Shown piece after piece: positions 48,799 to 59,818 of a stretch of DNA of 64,000 bases. This DNA is from Pseudaquabacterium terrae. GTDB lineage: Bacteria > Pseudomonadota > Gammaproteobacteria > Burkholderiales > Burkholderiaceae_C. Position 1 is the first letter of the stretch. Each line of letters opens with the position of its first letter. The position numbers and the translations under genes were made by a program. The stretch is taken from contig NZ_JABRWJ010000005.1 of the NCBI RefSeq assembly GCF_013266755.1, forward strand, positions 671,615 to 735,614. Direction: 5' to 3'. The notes beneath the pieces are model-generated. The model did no database searches and had not been told where the DNA came from. It saw only the letters and a program-made list of their open reading frames with translations.

Positions 48799-49833
48799 AT
48801 GGCCCCGCATCCGCGCGCGCAGACCTCGTCGCACACCTCGACGCACCAGCACGACCTGCGGCCGTTCCGCCACAGCCACGCCTTCGGCGACGACGAGGCG
48901 GGGCAGCAAGCGCGCGGCCGGGCGCTGGCCGGCGTCGCGCTGCTGACGGTGGTGACGATGGTGGTCGAGCTCGCCGCCGGCTGGTGGAGCGGCTCGCTCG
49001 CGCTGCTGGCCGACGGCTGGCACATGGGCACGCATGCGGCGGCGCTCGGCGGCGCGTGGTTCGCGCTGCACTGGGCACGCCGAGTGCGCGACGACGAGCG
49101 TTATGCCTTCGGCGGCTGGAAGATCGAGGTGCTGGCCGGCTACACCAGTGCGCTGCTGCTGGCCGCCGTGGCGCTCGGGCTGGCGGTGGATGCGGTGCGC
49201 ACGCTGATCCAGCCGAGGCCGGTGGCGTATGCGGAGGCGATGGCCGTCGCGGTGCTCGGGCTGGTCGTCAACCTGGCGAGCGTGTGGCTGCTGGCGCGCG
49301 GCCAGGGTCGTGGAGGGCATCACCATGACCACGCGCACGCACATGTGCACGCGCACCACAACCACCAGGGCCACGGCCATGCGCATGGACATCAGCACCA
49401 CGACAGCAACTTCCGCGCAGCCTATCTGCACGTGCTGGCCGATGCGCTGACCTCGGTGCTGGCGATCGCCGCGCTGGCCGGCGGCCTGTGGTTCGGCTGG
49501 GGCTGGCTCGACCCGGCAGTGGCACTGGTCGCGGCCGTGGTCATCGGCCAGTGGAGCTTCGGCCTGCTGCGCGACAGCGCGACCGCGCTGGTCGATTCCA
49601 GCGCCAAGCCGATGCTGCGCGACGCCGTGCGCACGGCGATCGAAGCCGACGGCGACGCCAAGCTCGCCGACCTGCACGTCTGGCAGGTCGGACCGCAAGC
49701 CTGGTCCGTGGTGGCCAGCGTCGTCGCCGACGATCCGAAGCCGGCGCTGGCCTACCGCGAGCGGCTGCAGGGCATTGGGGGGCTGCGGCACATCACGGTG
49801 GAAGTGCATCGCTGCCCGGGGCAGAGCTGCTGA
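48799..49833 (+). CDS. dmeF: Cation diffusion facilitator (DmeF-like) metal exporter
   Basis: A 344-residue inner-membrane exporter with six helices. The metal site is formed by LLADGWHMGTH in helix 2 and LHVLADALTS in helix 5. Between helices 4 and 5 there is a very His-rich loop (about 173-202: GHHHDHAHAHVHAHHNHQGH and on), and the N-terminus has further His (THQHDLRPFRHSH). Ni, Co or Zn efflux is likely. The C-terminal cytoplasmic domain ends in HITVEVHRCPGQ. It is convergent with the secretion operon, nine bases away. Confidence 0.88.
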   Translation: MAPHPRAQTSSHTSTHQHDLRPFRHSHAFGDDEAGQQARGRALAGVALLTVVTMVVELAAGWWSGSLALLADGWHMGTHAAALGGAWFALHWARRVRDDERYAFGGWKIEVLAGYTSALLLAAVALGLAVDAVRTLIQPRPVAYAEAMAVAVLGLVVNLASVWLLARGQGRGGHHHDHAHAHVHAHHNHQGHGHAHGHQHHDSNFRAAYLHVLADALTSVLAIAALAGGLWFGWGWLDPAVALVAAVVIGQWSFGLLRDSATALVDSSAKPMLRDAVRTAIEADGDAKLADLHVWQVGPQAWSVVASVVADDPKPALAYRERLQGIGGLRHITVEVHRCPGQSC

Positions 49834-49842
49834 GCATGCGCC

Positions 49843-50322
49843 TCAGGGACGCGCGGGCGCAACCACCGGGCCGAACTGCCATTGGGCATAGCTGGTCGCT
49901 CCCGTGAATCCGGCCTGCGCTGGATCGAACCCTTCCTGCTTGATAGGACGACCAGCCGCCAGGCTGTAGACGGCAACGATCGCGCCGCTGCCATCACGCA
50001 ACACGCCCCATTCGTTCGAACCGCTCATCGGATCGGCGTAGTGCTTGCGCAGGTGCCGCCGGATGCCTGGAAATCGTGGGTCACGCAGCAGGTGGTCGAA
50101 CTCCGTCGGCCCGGATCGCAACTGCACGGCCGAGGCGTTTCGATAGCTGTGGATCGCCGCCGCAAACTCCGCCCCCACCACCAGCAACGCTTCTTCGGCG
50201 TCGCGCCGCGCCATCGTCGTGCCCAGGCTCACCGCCGATGCTGCTGCCATGCCCACCATCGCCAGGGTCACCAGCAGCAGCACGTAGGCGAAGCCGCATT
50301 GGGATCGCTCACCACTGCGCAT
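49843..50322 (-). CDS. Pseudopilin-like protein lacking the Glu at +5
   Basis: A 159-residue protein. A short leader (MRSGERSQCG) is followed by FAYVLLLVTLAMVGMAAASA, a type IV prepilin-like helix with G/F at the cut site. The usual Glu at position 5 is missing, as in tip pseudopilins of the GspK type, though it is much shorter than GspK. The rest is a small globular domain with PLSGS-like (ADPMSGSNEWGVLRDGSG) sequence. Last gene of the operon; overlaps its neighbour by 14 bp. Confidence 0.65.
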   Translation of the reverse strand: MRSGERSQCGFAYVLLLVTLAMVGMAAASAVSLGTTMARRDAEEALLVVGAEFAAAIHSYRNASAVQLRSGPTEFDHLLRDPRFPGIRRHLRKHYADPMSGSNEWGVLRDGSGAIVAVYSLAAGRPIKQEGFDPAQAGFTGATSYAQWQFGPVVAPARP

Positions 50323-50719
50323 AGGGCACCCCGTTGCGCCCCGTACCGGGCGCCGTACTGTGCACGTCGTAGACCGCGCCCTTGTAGCCCGGTGGAACGG
50401 GATCGATCGTCCAGCTCGTGGCTGACTCGGTGATCGGATCGACCGGGACGCCGGCAAGGTAGCGCTTGGCAACAAGCTCTTCCAGGCTTTCGGGAAAGCG
50501 TCCCGTGTCACCGTAGAACTTTCCGATCACGTCCCGGGTCGTTCGCAGGTTGTCGAGCAGAACGGCTTCCTTCGCCGCGTCGAGTTGCCCGTAGTAGCGC
50601 GGCAAGGCCAGCGTCAACAGCACGGCGACGATCGCCAGCACAACGAGCAGCTCGATCAGCGTGAAGCCCACAGTGCGGCTCGACGTGGATACCCAACCAA
50701 GTGAGCGGCCTGTTCGCAT
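50309..50719 (-). CDS. GspG-like pseudopilin 2
   Basis: A 136-residue pseudopilin. A 17-residue leader ends in G before [20 protein letters not shown], with Glu at +5. The globular part has YYGQLDAAKEAVLLDNLRTT, RDVIGKFYGDTGRFPESLEE and a WTIDPVPPGYKGAVYDVHS end that resembles the GspG calcium-site loop. It lies three bases after the preceding pseudopilin gene. Confidence 0.8.
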   Translation of the reverse strand: MRTGRSLGWVSTSSRTVGFTLIELLVVLAIVAVLLTLALPRYYGQLDAAKEAVLLDNLRTTRDVIGKFYGDTGRFPESLEELVAKRYLAGVPVDPITESATSWTIDPVPPGYKGAVYDVHSTAPGTGRNGVPYAQW

Positions 50720-50722
50720 GAC

Positions 50723-51193
50723 TTACCAGCGGCTGTACTGCACGCCGTTCAATCCGATCAGCTTGCCCGGCGCGAAGACGTCGTAGACATCATCGCCCTC
50801 GCGCGGATCGTCCGGCTCACTGCTGTAGGCACGCCTGGCCCACGTGTCGGCATCGGCGATCGTGATGTCGGATGCGAACGGATTGCGCGGAATGCGGCGG
50901 AGAAAGTAGATCCTGCGTCCGGCCGGATCGCGTTGATCGAGCACGCCTTCCACCAGCACGTCGAGGCTCGCCGGGTAGCCGCTTGCGCCCGGTGGGCGGC
51001 TGATGCGTCCTTCGTCGACAGCGCGCTTGTGTGCGTCGAGCGCATGACGGATCTCGCGCAGCGCGATCCGCAGCTCATGCTCCTTGGACCGCTGGACCTG
51101 CACCTGAGCCAACGGAACGACCATGCTTGCGAGGACCGCCAGGATCGCCAGCGTGACCAACAGCTCTATCAACGTGAAGCCTCGCACTGTCAC
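50723..51193 (-). CDS. GspG-like pseudopilin 1
   Basis: A 156-residue pseudopilin with a very short leader (MTVRG) and [20 protein letters not shown], Glu at +5. Then [20 protein letters not shown] and [11 protein letters not shown], as in GspG/GspH-like proteins. The GTG start at 51193 overlaps the secretin stop as GTGA. With its two neighbours it would form or cap a pseudopilus. Confidence 0.8.
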   Translation of the reverse strand: MTVRGFTLIELLVTLAILAVLASMVVPLAQVQVQRSKEHELRIALREIRHALDAHKRAVDEGRISRPPGASGYPASLDVLVEGVLDQRDPAGRRIYFLRRIPRNPFASDITIADADTWARRAYSSEPDDPREGDDVYDVFAPGKLIGLNGVQYSRW

Positions 51194-53004
51194 CGCGACG
51201 GCCCCACTGGCTGTGGCGCGCTCGACCCCGGCGCGGGCGGAGCACCGGCCGGCATGGCCGAACCCACGCTGGCTTCGGTGCCGGAGTCGAACTGCTGCGC
51301 CGCAGCGCTCGGCCTCAACACGTTGCGGATGATGCGCGGCGTGATCGACAGCACGATCTCGGTCTTGGATCCATCGTCCGCTTCGTTGCCGAACAAGCGC
51401 CCCAGCACCGGCACCGAACCAAGGCCAGGCACCTTGTTGGCCGTGCGCCGATCCTCGTCGCTGATCAAGCCGGCGAGCACCTGGTTCTCGCCATCCTTCA
51501 GGCGCAGCACCGTGCTCGCCGTGCGCGTGCCGAGTTGATAGGCCAAGGTGCCGGACTTCGTCTGGATCTGGTTGATGATGTTGCTGACCTCCAGCGACAC
51601 CTTGATCGCGACCTCGCTGTCGAGGTAGATCGTCGGCTCGACATCCAGCTTCAATCCGACGTCGACATAGGTGACCGACTCGGCGACGAAACCGGTCGAT
51701 GTCGATGTCGTCGTGATGTTCGGGACCCGTTCGCCGATGTGAATCTTGGCCTTCTCGCGGTTGCGCGCGCGAATCCGCGGGTTGGCCAGCAGGTTGGCGT
51801 CGGTGTCCACGTTCTTCGCGACGATGGACACCGCGCCGACCGACGCGCCGATGCGCGACGAATTCAGGTTGCGCAGATCCGCGACGGTCAGGGCGGCGCT
51901 CTCGCCGACGAGCGGCGCCAGGCTCAGCTGATCGGGCCAGCGCACACCCAGGTCCAGGAGCCGCGTGCGCTTGACCTCGAGCACCTCGACCTCGAGCATC
52001 ACCTCCGGCTCCGGCACGTCGTGCAATGCGACCACGCGCTCAGCCGTGCGGATCGCCTCCGGCGAGTCGCGCACGATCACCAGGTTGAGCTTCTCGTCGA
52101 CCACCGGATCGCGAAGCTTCAACAGGCTCTTCAGCGTCGCGGCGACTGTCTTGGCATCGGCATTGGCCAGGTAGAAGCTGCGCACGACCAGCGTCTGGTA
52201 TTCCTTCAGCTTGGCAGCGGTGTTGGGATAGATCAGCACCGAGTTGTCGTCCAGCACGCGCTGTTCGAGCTGGTTGGTCAGCAGCAGGTTGCGCAACACG
52301 GCTTCGGTGCTCGTGTTCTTCAGGAATATCGACGTACGCTGATCACCACGCACATCCTTGTCGAAGACGAAGTTCAAGCCGGACGATCGCGAGATCACCT
52401 CGAACACCGTCTTCAGCGGCGTGTCGCGAAATTCGATCGATATCGGCTTGCGGTACGCCGCAGCCAGCGCCGTGGTGGCTTCGCCCGATCTGTCGCCGGC
52501 CTTGTCGGCCTCGGCGAGCAATGCCAGCGCGCGCGGATGGCGCGGGTTCTCCAGCAGCGCCGAGCGGGCATGCCGTCGCACGAGCTCCCACTCCTTGCGC
52601 TCGGCGGAGGCTTCAGCGTCCTTCAGCAGTTGCTCCAGGCGCCGCTGACTGTCGAGTTGGCGCAGCCCGGCCTGAGCGCGCTCGGCATTGCCTGGCTCCG
52701 CAAGCATCTGGCGATAAATCGCTTCTGCAGCGGCCAGGTCACCGGCCTCGCGCGCCTGGGCGGCGCGCGCCATGCGCTCTGCGGCAAACCGGTCGCGCGT
52801 GCGGGTGTAGGCGATGCGGTACTCCGCCGAACCGGGCTCGAGTTGCACGGCTTGCTCGAAGCGGCCCATTGCATCCGGCAGCTTGCCCTCGTTCAGCAAG
52901 GTCTTGCCTTCGCGGAACGCGCTTTGCGCCGCGCAACCGGCCAGCAGCACGATGGCCAGACCGCCGATCACGCGTTTCAGTGCCGACAACGCGCCGGCGC
53001 TCAA
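51190..53004 (-). CDS. Secretin lipoprotein with N-terminal TPR-like repeats (GspD/PilQ/MshL-like)
   Basis: A 604-residue outer-membrane secretin. The TTG start at 53004 overlaps the previous stop as TTGA and has GGAGAA upstream. The lipobox is LLAGC (Cys25). TPR-like helices span about 30-185, then an STN/N0-type domain ([20 protein letters not shown]), N1-type domains ([20 protein letters not shown]) and the secretin core ([38 protein letters not shown]). A Pro/Ala-rich tail ends the protein. The TPR plus lipobox layout is closer to Msh/Tad-like secretins than to classical GspD. Confidence 0.88.
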   Translation of the reverse strand: MSAGALSALKRVIGGLAIVLLAGCAAQSAFREGKTLLNEGKLPDAMGRFEQAVQLEPGSAEYRIAYTRTRDRFAAERMARAAQAREAGDLAAAEAIYRQMLAEPGNAERAQAGLRQLDSQRRLEQLLKDAEASAERKEWELVRRHARSALLENPRHPRALALLAEADKAGDRSGEATTALAAAYRKPISIEFRDTPLKTVFEVISRSSGLNFVFDKDVRGDQRTSIFLKNTSTEAVLRNLLLTNQLEQRVLDDNSVLIYPNTAAKLKEYQTLVVRSFYLANADAKTVAATLKSLLKLRDPVVDEKLNLVIVRDSPEAIRTAERVVALHDVPEPEVMLEVEVLEVKRTRLLDLGVRWPDQLSLAPLVGESAALTVADLRNLNSSRIGASVGAVSIVAKNVDTDANLLANPRIRARNREKAKIHIGERVPNITTTSTSTGFVAESVTYVDVGLKLDVEPTIYLDSEVAIKVSLEVSNIINQIQTKSGTLAYQLGTRTASTVLRLKDGENQVLAGLISDEDRRTANKVPGLGSVPVLGRLFGNEADDGSKTEIVLSITPRIIRNVLRPSAAAQQFDSGTEASVGSAMPAGAPPAPGSSAPQPVGPSR

Positions 53005-53576
53005 CGCGCTTCTCCGATCGCCACGCTGAGGCTGCGGCCGCTCGGCACATGGGTGAGCAGCATCGCGGGCGGCTCGATGCGCTCGACGCGATAGCTTCCC
53101 TCCAGCTGCGTGCCATTGCGCGCGATGGCACTGCCACCATCGCGCTCCAGAAAGACCTCCCATTGTTCCCCTTCGAGCTTCTTGCCGATCACGCGATAGG
53201 GCAGTGTCAGCGGGACTTCGGCGACCACCGCGACGGCGGGGGCGCTTGGTGGCGGCGGCGGTGCCGAAACCGGCTTCGCGGGCGGCGTCCAATCGACGGG
53301 CGAGAACAGGTCGACGCGTGCCGATGCGCCCTCGCGCAGCAACTCCGAGCGCGGCACGATCGCCTCGATGGCCACCGCGGCAGGCGCTGGAGCAGGTCGC
53401 CCGACAGACCTCGGCACAGGCGCTGCGCTCGCCGGCCGAGCGACGGACGGGGTGGCGGCAAGGTCGCGCCGGTCGGCGCCCGAGGGCGTCTTGTCCCCGA
53501 ACGCGGCGAGCCACGCGGCGCCGACGAATGCCGGCAGCAGTAGGGCCCAACGTCCGCGAGGCAGCGGCAATTTCAT
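53001..53576 (-). CDS. GspC/PilP-like inner-membrane partner of the secretin
   Basis: A 191-residue protein with one N-terminal membrane helix (about 9-26), a long Pro/Ala linker, and a C-terminal beta domain (LPLTLPYR-like, then VIGKKLEGEQWEVFLERDGG and YRVERIEPPAMLLTHVPSGR) resembling the HR domain of GspC/PilP. The ATG at 53576 starts MKLPLPRGRWALLLP; overlap with the gene before it is four bases. It would link the inner-membrane platform to the secretin next in the operon. Confidence 0.65.
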   Translation of the reverse strand: MKLPLPRGRWALLLPAFVGAAWLAAFGDKTPSGADRRDLAATPSVARPASAAPVPRSVGRPAPAPAAVAIEAIVPRSELLREGASARVDLFSPVDWTPPAKPVSAPPPPPSAPAVAVVAEVPLTLPYRVIGKKLEGEQWEVFLERDGGSAIARNGTQLEGSYRVERIEPPAMLLTHVPSGRSLSVAIGEAR

Positions 53577-54202
53577 GGCGCACCGCCGATGCCGGACGCG
53601 GGCGCGCGCAACCACAAGGACATGCGTACACGCGCCTCGACCCCCGCCTGGCCGACCTGCTGCCGCTTGAACAGCAATTGGTCGACCGACAGGTTCGGCA
53701 GCTCGATCAGCGCGCGTTCGACCGCCTGCTGCAACGGGCGATATTCCCCGCTCACCGGCACCGTGATTTGCAGCCGCACCAGATCGAGCGCTGCGTCATG
53801 GGTCGGCGAAAACTCGGCCTGGTCCCACTTCAACTCGTCGTGCGTCAGCGCGACCAGGCGCCGCACGAGGGCCGGGTTGTCGCGATAGGGTTGCAGCAAG
53901 TCTTTGAATGCGGCGAGCCTGGGTGCATCGCCCTCACCTTGCATGCTGGCCTTGGGGGCGGACACGACGAGCGGGCGCCGAAGCTGCGCCTCGACAGCGG
54001 CAAGCCGATGCTGCAACGGGCGCACGCCCAGCCACCACATACCGGCTGCCAGCGCCAGCAGCGCCGCCGCGACGATCCAGCACAACCCGTGCCGCCAGAT
54101 CAGCAGTTCGAACTGCGCTCGAGTCGACGCGCGGCCACGCCCGTCGCGCTGCGGGGCGCGATCCTTTGCGCCCGCCGATGTCATGCGGCCATGCGGCGTC
54201 AT
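53573..54202 (-). CDS. PilO/GspM-like platform protein
   Basis: A 209-residue protein. The cytoplasmic N-terminus is basic; one membrane helix (about 38-57) is followed by a short coiled coil (VRPLQHRLAAVEAQLRRP) and a ferredoxin-like beta/alpha domain (LVRLQITVPVSGEYRPLQQA through VDQLLFKRQQ). This arrangement is that of PilO and GspM. The start overlaps the stop of the PilN-like gene. Confidence 0.65.
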   Translation of the reverse strand: MTPHGRMTSAGAKDRAPQRDGRGRASTRAQFELLIWRHGLCWIVAAALLALAAGMWWLGVRPLQHRLAAVEAQLRRPLVVSAPKASMQGEGDAPRLAAFKDLLQPYRDNPALVRRLVALTHDELKWDQAEFSPTHDAALDLVRLQITVPVSGEYRPLQQAVERALIELPNLSVDQLLFKRQQVGQAGVEARVRMSLWLRAPASGIGGAP

Positions 54203-54747
54203 CGCGCAAGCACCACGTCGAAGGTCAGGCGCGGTGCGGCCGGTGCCGCCTGGGAATCCTTCTCGATGCGCAGCAACTGCACATGGGCCACCCCGGTGGC
54301 TTGCTGCAGACGGTCGGCATGCGCCAGCAACGCGTCGAGTGAACGGCCCTCGGCCTGCACCCGCATCGCGCCGCGCTCGAGATCCGGTTCCACCGACAGC
54401 AGCGCGACATCGGGTGACGCGGCCTGTTCCAGCACACCCAGGACCAAGGGCCACGGCGTATTGAGCCGGCGGACGACCTGGTTGATCCGTGCGCGTTCAG
54501 CGGCCGGCACCGTCGCCGCCGACTGTGGAACGGCCGTGGCAGTCGCCAGCGAACGCGCCGCTGTCCATTGCTGGAGACGTTGGTCGACGCCTGTCGAGAG
54601 CGTGTGCCACCAGATGGCCATGCCGGCGGCGACGGCCAGCGCGCCGAACAGTGCTGCCAGCGCGAGCACACGCGCCACAGGCCGGCTGGTGGCCCCCAAC
54701 AGCCATTGGACGCGGCCGGGATCGAATTGAAGGGTTGGAAATCGCAT
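54199..54747 (-). CDS. PilN/GspL-C-terminal-like platform protein
   Basis: A 182-residue protein. A short cytoplasmic segment (MRFPTLQFDPGRVQWLLG) is followed by a membrane helix (about 28-47), a helical stretch, and a ferredoxin-like domain (VALLSVEPDLERGAMRVQAE, DALLAHADRLQQATGVAHVQ). This matches PilN. The stop overlaps the PilO-like start by four bases. Confidence 0.65.
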   Translation of the reverse strand: MRFPTLQFDPGRVQWLLGATSRPVARVLALAALFGALAVAAGMAIWWHTLSTGVDQRLQQWTAARSLATATAVPQSAATVPAAERARINQVVRRLNTPWPLVLGVLEQAASPDVALLSVEPDLERGAMRVQAEGRSLDALLAHADRLQQATGVAHVQLLRIEKDSQAAPAAPRLTFDVVLAR

Positions 54748-54781
54748 CACTGCACGGAATGGGGCCGCCACTCGATTGACT

Positions 54782-55547
54782 TCATCCACTGGCCGCCGTG
54801 CACGCCCAGGCCGCATCGCTGGCCGCACCCGGGCCTGCCGCCGGCCACAGCGCCCGGGCCCAGGCCGATCGGGCCGCATCGTCGCATGACGGCAGAAGCA
54901 CCGGTTCATCGTCTGCGAGGCCCAGCGTCAGTCGCTCGTGCCGCAGCTCCGCCATCAGCCGCTCGCGCAGGCGTTCGTCATCCCGCGGCAGCCCATGGCG
55001 GGCGCAGCGCAAGGCCGTCAGCCGCTGACCGTCGCCGCGGGCCAGCACGATCGACGAAGGGGTGTGCCAAACCAGCCAACCCGGTCGATCGAGCAGCACT
55101 CCGAGACGAGCCAGGGCGATCAGCACGGCCGATTCGATCCGCAGCGGCACCTTCAAGACACGGCCCGCGTGGCGCAGCGCGTTCACCAGCGTCACCGGCA
55201 AGGCAGCGCAGACAAAGGGCCGATCGAGGCCCCAATCGGCGACCACCGACCAACCGTCGGTAGCACCGGTGCCGAACAACCGACCGCATCGAATCTCCGC
55301 GGTTTGCCGCAACTCACCGAACGAGCGCAAGCCGCCGGCCGGCTGATGCACCCAGTGCCGGCACAGTTCGGGCGCGACCGCGACCCGCAGGCCCGCCAGC
55401 GACGGACGCGGCGCCAACGCCGCCTGCAATGCCGCCAGCAATTCGTCCTCGGTCCAGGCGCCGGGCATGCCCGGCCTGGCCAGCACGGTGAATTCCGCAT
55501 TCGCCGACCCGACCAGCGCATCACTGCCCAACCCGAGCGTTCGCCAC

Positions 55548-55567
<20 letters not shown>
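54782..55567 (-). CDS. PilM/GspL-N-terminal-like protein, actin-like fold suspected
   Basis: A 261-residue cytoplasmic protein between gspE and the PilN-like gene, the place of pilM. The sequence is diverged. LRVAVAPELCRHWVHQPAGG and LPVTLVNALRHAGRVLKVPL suggest the actin-like fold of GspL/PilM, but no ATP motif is clear. The GTG at 55567 has GGAGGAGG at a good distance and overlaps gspE by 20 bp. It is chosen over ATG 55621, deeper inside gspE. Confidence 0.55.
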
Positions 55568-57232
<1,665 letters not shown>

Positions 57233-57236
<4 letters not shown>

Positions 57237-58426
57237 TGCAGACTCCCGGCGAGATCGAAGATCGGCATGTACAACAACAACACGATGATTCCGATCACCA
57301 GTCCGATCGCAGCCATCAACAAGGGCTCGAAGGTTTTCGAGAAGCGTTCCACCCAGCGGGAAGTCTCGGCGTCATGGTACAGCGCGGCACGGTGCAGCAT
57401 CTGCGCCAATTGGCCCGAACGCTCGCCGGCACGAATGAAGCGCAGCGCGATCGGCGTGACGAGGCCGCAGGTTTCGAAGGCAGCAGACAAGGATTGACCT
57501 TCGCCGATGCGCTGGCTCGCTTCGGCGATGCGGGCTTGGCGTGCTGCCGGCAAGACCGACGCGGCCAAGGCCAGTGCCGCCTGGATCGGCAGTCCGCCCT
57601 GCAGCAGCAGGCCCAGCGTGAGATACAGCCGCGACAGGGTCAGCAGCTCGATCCAGCGAGGCACGCCGGGAAGCCAGGCGAGCAGGCGCGCGGCGTCGGC
57701 ATCGCGCAGCGCCGCGCGCAGCTTCCAGGCGGCAGCCCCGGCGACGGCCACGAAACCGATGAGCAGTGCACCCGTGTGTGCACCGGCGAACTGACCCCAA
57801 TCGAGCAGCAACTGCGATCCCCACGGAAGAGCGCGGCCCGTGCCCTGGTACACCGCGGCGAAACGCGGCACGACCCAGCCCATCAGGAAGAGCGCGACCA
57901 AGGCGCCCACGGTCAGCAGGATGGCGGGATAGATCGCCGCGCTCAGCAGGCGCTGGCGCACCGCCTGCACCCGCCGGTCGTAGCTGAGGTAGCGCTCGAG
58001 CGCCGGCGCAAGCTCGCCGGTGCTCTCCGCAGCCTCGACGATGCCGACGAACAAGGGCGAGAACTGGGCACCCTGGGCACGCAGGGCCGCGGAGAAGCGC
58101 TGCCCCTCGCGCAATGCGGCCAGCAGCCGGTCAAGGACGGTGCGGGTGGCAACGGCGTTCGCTTTCTCCGCCAGGCCTTCGAGGCTTTCGACGAGGCTCA
58201 GGCCCGCGTGCACCAGTGCGTGCAGTTCCTGCGCGAAGAGGGCGACGTCGAACCGTCCCCCCTGCCGCGAGCGCCCGAGCGCCAGCCGCCCTGCCCGCGC
58301 AACGCTGACAGGCATCAGCTGGCGCGCACGCAGTTGGGCGTGCAGGTCGGACTCGTCGAGCGCGTCGAGCGTGAGCGTCAACATCTGCGCACTGTGGTCG
58401 TCGACGGCGCGGACGACGAATTGCAT
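57233..58426 (-). CDS. gspF: GspF/PilC-type inner-membrane platform protein
   Basis: A 397-residue membrane protein with two repeated GspF domains (FAQELHALVHAGLSLVESLE and LSRLYLTLGLLLQGGLPIQA) and three membrane helices (about 165-190, 218-238, 368-388). It forms the core on which GspE works to build the pseudopilus. It starts with MQFVVRAVDDHSAQMLTLTL, 19 bp after gspG. Confidence 0.92.
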
Positions 58427-58445
58427 GGGAGGTCGAGGCCGATCG

Positions 58446-58889
58446 TCAGTCGTTGGTCAGATCGGCTGACTCGGCCTCGCCGCCGGGTTGGCCGTCCTTG
58501 CCGAAGCTGATGATGTCGAAGTCGCCCTTGGTGCCCGGGGCGCGGTATTGGTAGGCGCGGCCCCAGGGGTCCATTGGGAGGGATTTCTCGAGGTAGGGGC
58601 CGTTCCATTTGGTGGCATTGGCCGGTTTCTGAAGCAAGGCGGACAGGCCTTCTTCGGTGGTCGGGAACGAGCCGACGTCGAGGCGGTAGGCGCCGAGGGC
58701 GCGATTGAAGGCCTGGATTTGGGCGCGGGCGACACCTTGTTCGGATTTGGTGACCTGGGAGAAGTACTTGGGGCCGACGTAGGCGGCCAGGAGGGCGATG
58801 ATGGCGACGACGACGAGGAGTTCGAGGAGGGTGAAGCCGCGAACGACTCGCCCTCGACCGCGAACTGAAGCACAAGGACGGGCCGACAT
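58446..58889 (-). CDS. gspG: Major pseudopilin GspG
   Basis: A 147-residue pseudopilin, the first gene of the operon. Leader of 17 residues (MSARPCASVRGRGRVVRG), then FTLLELLVVVAIIALLAAYV with Glu at +5 and GPKYFSQVTKSEQGVARAQI. The C-terminal part has the GspG signature: YRLDVGSFPTTEEGLSALLQ, WNGPYLEKSLPMDPWGRAYQ, then YRAPGTKGDFDIISFGKDGQ and a Ca2+-site loop. It is by far the best match in the cluster to classical T2SS. A prepilin peptidase must come from elsewhere. Confidence 0.93.
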   Translation of the reverse strand: MSARPCASVRGRGRVVRGFTLLELLVVVAIIALLAAYVGPKYFSQVTKSEQGVARAQIQAFNRALGAYRLDVGSFPTTEEGLSALLQKPANATKWNGPYLEKSLPMDPWGRAYQYRAPGTKGDFDIISFGKDGQPGGEAESADLTND

Positions 58890-58906
58890 GCTCGCTCGAT
58901 CGACGG

Positions 58907-58918
58907 GTCTGTACAGAC
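58907..58918. promoter_or_regulatory. 12-bp palindrome in the leader of the secretion operon
   Basis: A perfect palindrome GTCTGTACAGAC lies 18-29 bp upstream of the gspG start codon, in the 178-bp gap after the upstream small gene. It could be an operator or a short RNA hairpin. No clear -35/-10 pair is recognised in this gap. A T6 run near 59099-59105 inside the adjacent gene is not part of a hairpin I can see. Confidence 0.4.
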
Positions 58919-59067
58919 GCGTCTCCCTGTGCCAAAGCCCGAAGCTCCAGCCTCCAGTGGTCACAGCATGCGAGCGCGTGAAATGCGGCCCAACTAGCGG
59001 CTCCAAGGCCAACTCAACGCGAACTGCGCTGGACTCTGGCCCGTTTCGGGCAGCACGACCTGACCGC

Positions 59068-59376
59068 CTACTGCCCACACACAGACTCATACCAATAGTT
59101 TTTTTTATCTGTGAACCATGGGTCTATATGGTTCTCGCAAAGTGGGCGAAGGGATTTCTTGTCCAACTGATATCGAGTCATTAGTCCCACAAGTTCATAG
59201 AAACTCGATCGATCAATGGGCACCTCCATGGTCAAGTTGAGACCCTCTGGCGTGCCTATGACAGCCTTGACTGCGCCGATGCCTTCTAGCCAAGCAAAGA
59301 AGTGCTCTTCGTCAGGCTCGCAGTAAAAGCGCATCGGCTCAGGTATAAGCAATAGCATGGTTGAGTCGCTCATCAT
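59068..59376 (-). CDS. Small protein, possible immunity factor, function unknown
   Basis: A 102-residue acidic protein without signal or membrane helix. Sequence is Met/Trp/Tyr-rich: MMSDSTMLLLIPEPMRFYCE, DEEHFFAWLEGIGAVKAVIG, then SSFYELVGLMTRYQLDKKSL. This is the look of small immunity or DUF proteins after polymorphic toxins, but no family is recognised. The ATG pair at 59373-59376 has GAGG in front. It is the last of three small genes after the RHS gene and has lower GC than the operon downstream. Confidence 0.6.
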   Translation of the reverse strand: MMSDSTMLLLIPEPMRFYCEPDEEHFFAWLEGIGAVKAVIGTPEGLNLTMEVPIDRSSFYELVGLMTRYQLDKKSLRPLCENHIDPWFTDKKNYWYESVCGQ

Positions 59377-59486
59377 CACCGCCTCGGACGCACGTTTCTG
59401 GAGCCACCGCCTGGTGACTGAACGTCCCAATGCGGTCCGCCATGAGCTCTGCTACCAGGTGTCGGCTGCCACTTCGTTTCTGCTGT

Positions 59487-59783
59487 TCATCCAGCGTCAT
59501 CGGGAAACCGCTTGAGCATGGACTCAAGCTCTCTAGAGAGAGACTTGATGTGGAACGAGACGTGTTGCACGAACTTGACATCAATTTCTATTAGGAGCGT
59601 CTCGATCTCGTCTGGCTGCAGACTGCGCCCTTCACAGCCTGCAGCAGTCGCGAGCAACCAGCTGCTCGCTTCGAGCAAATCACGCAAGTCCGCATACACG
59701 CGCCCGTAGCTTGCCTCGTCCTTCGCGAAAGGCCTCAACTGTTCGATGAATGCTAAAGACAGAGGAATGCGTTCATTTTCCAC
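59487..59783 (-). CDS. Small helical protein, possible immunity factor, function unknown
   Basis: A 98-residue protein, probably all-helical: ERIPLSLAFIEQLRPFAKDE, YGRVYADLRDLLEASSWLLA, EIETLLIEIDVKFVQHVSFH. No signal or membrane segment and no family recognised. I chose the GTG at 59783, which has AAGAGA about eight bases upstream and follows the stop of the small membrane-protein gene (59819). A TTG/ATG start at 59858 would overlap that gene by 40 bp and is less likely. GC is lower than in the operon. Confidence 0.6.
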   Translation of the reverse strand: MENERIPLSLAFIEQLRPFAKDEASYGRVYADLRDLLEASSWLLATAAGCEGRSLQPDEIETLLIEIDVKFVQHVSFHIKSLSRELESMLKRFPDDAG

Positions 59784-59818
59784 TCGGGAGTCTCTTCTGA
59801 AGTCCGGCGATTTCCGCC

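Noticed and set aside
49320..49410. Repetitive His-codon stretch that looks like a DNA repeat
   Set aside because: It is the His-rich metal loop of the CDF exporter, explained by protein function.
59339..59584. An 81-codon minus-strand frame overlapping two small genes, with an internal ATG giving about 53 residues
   Set aside because: It overlaps the ends of both neighbours and has no ribosome site or protein-like pattern; the neighbouring frames are better.
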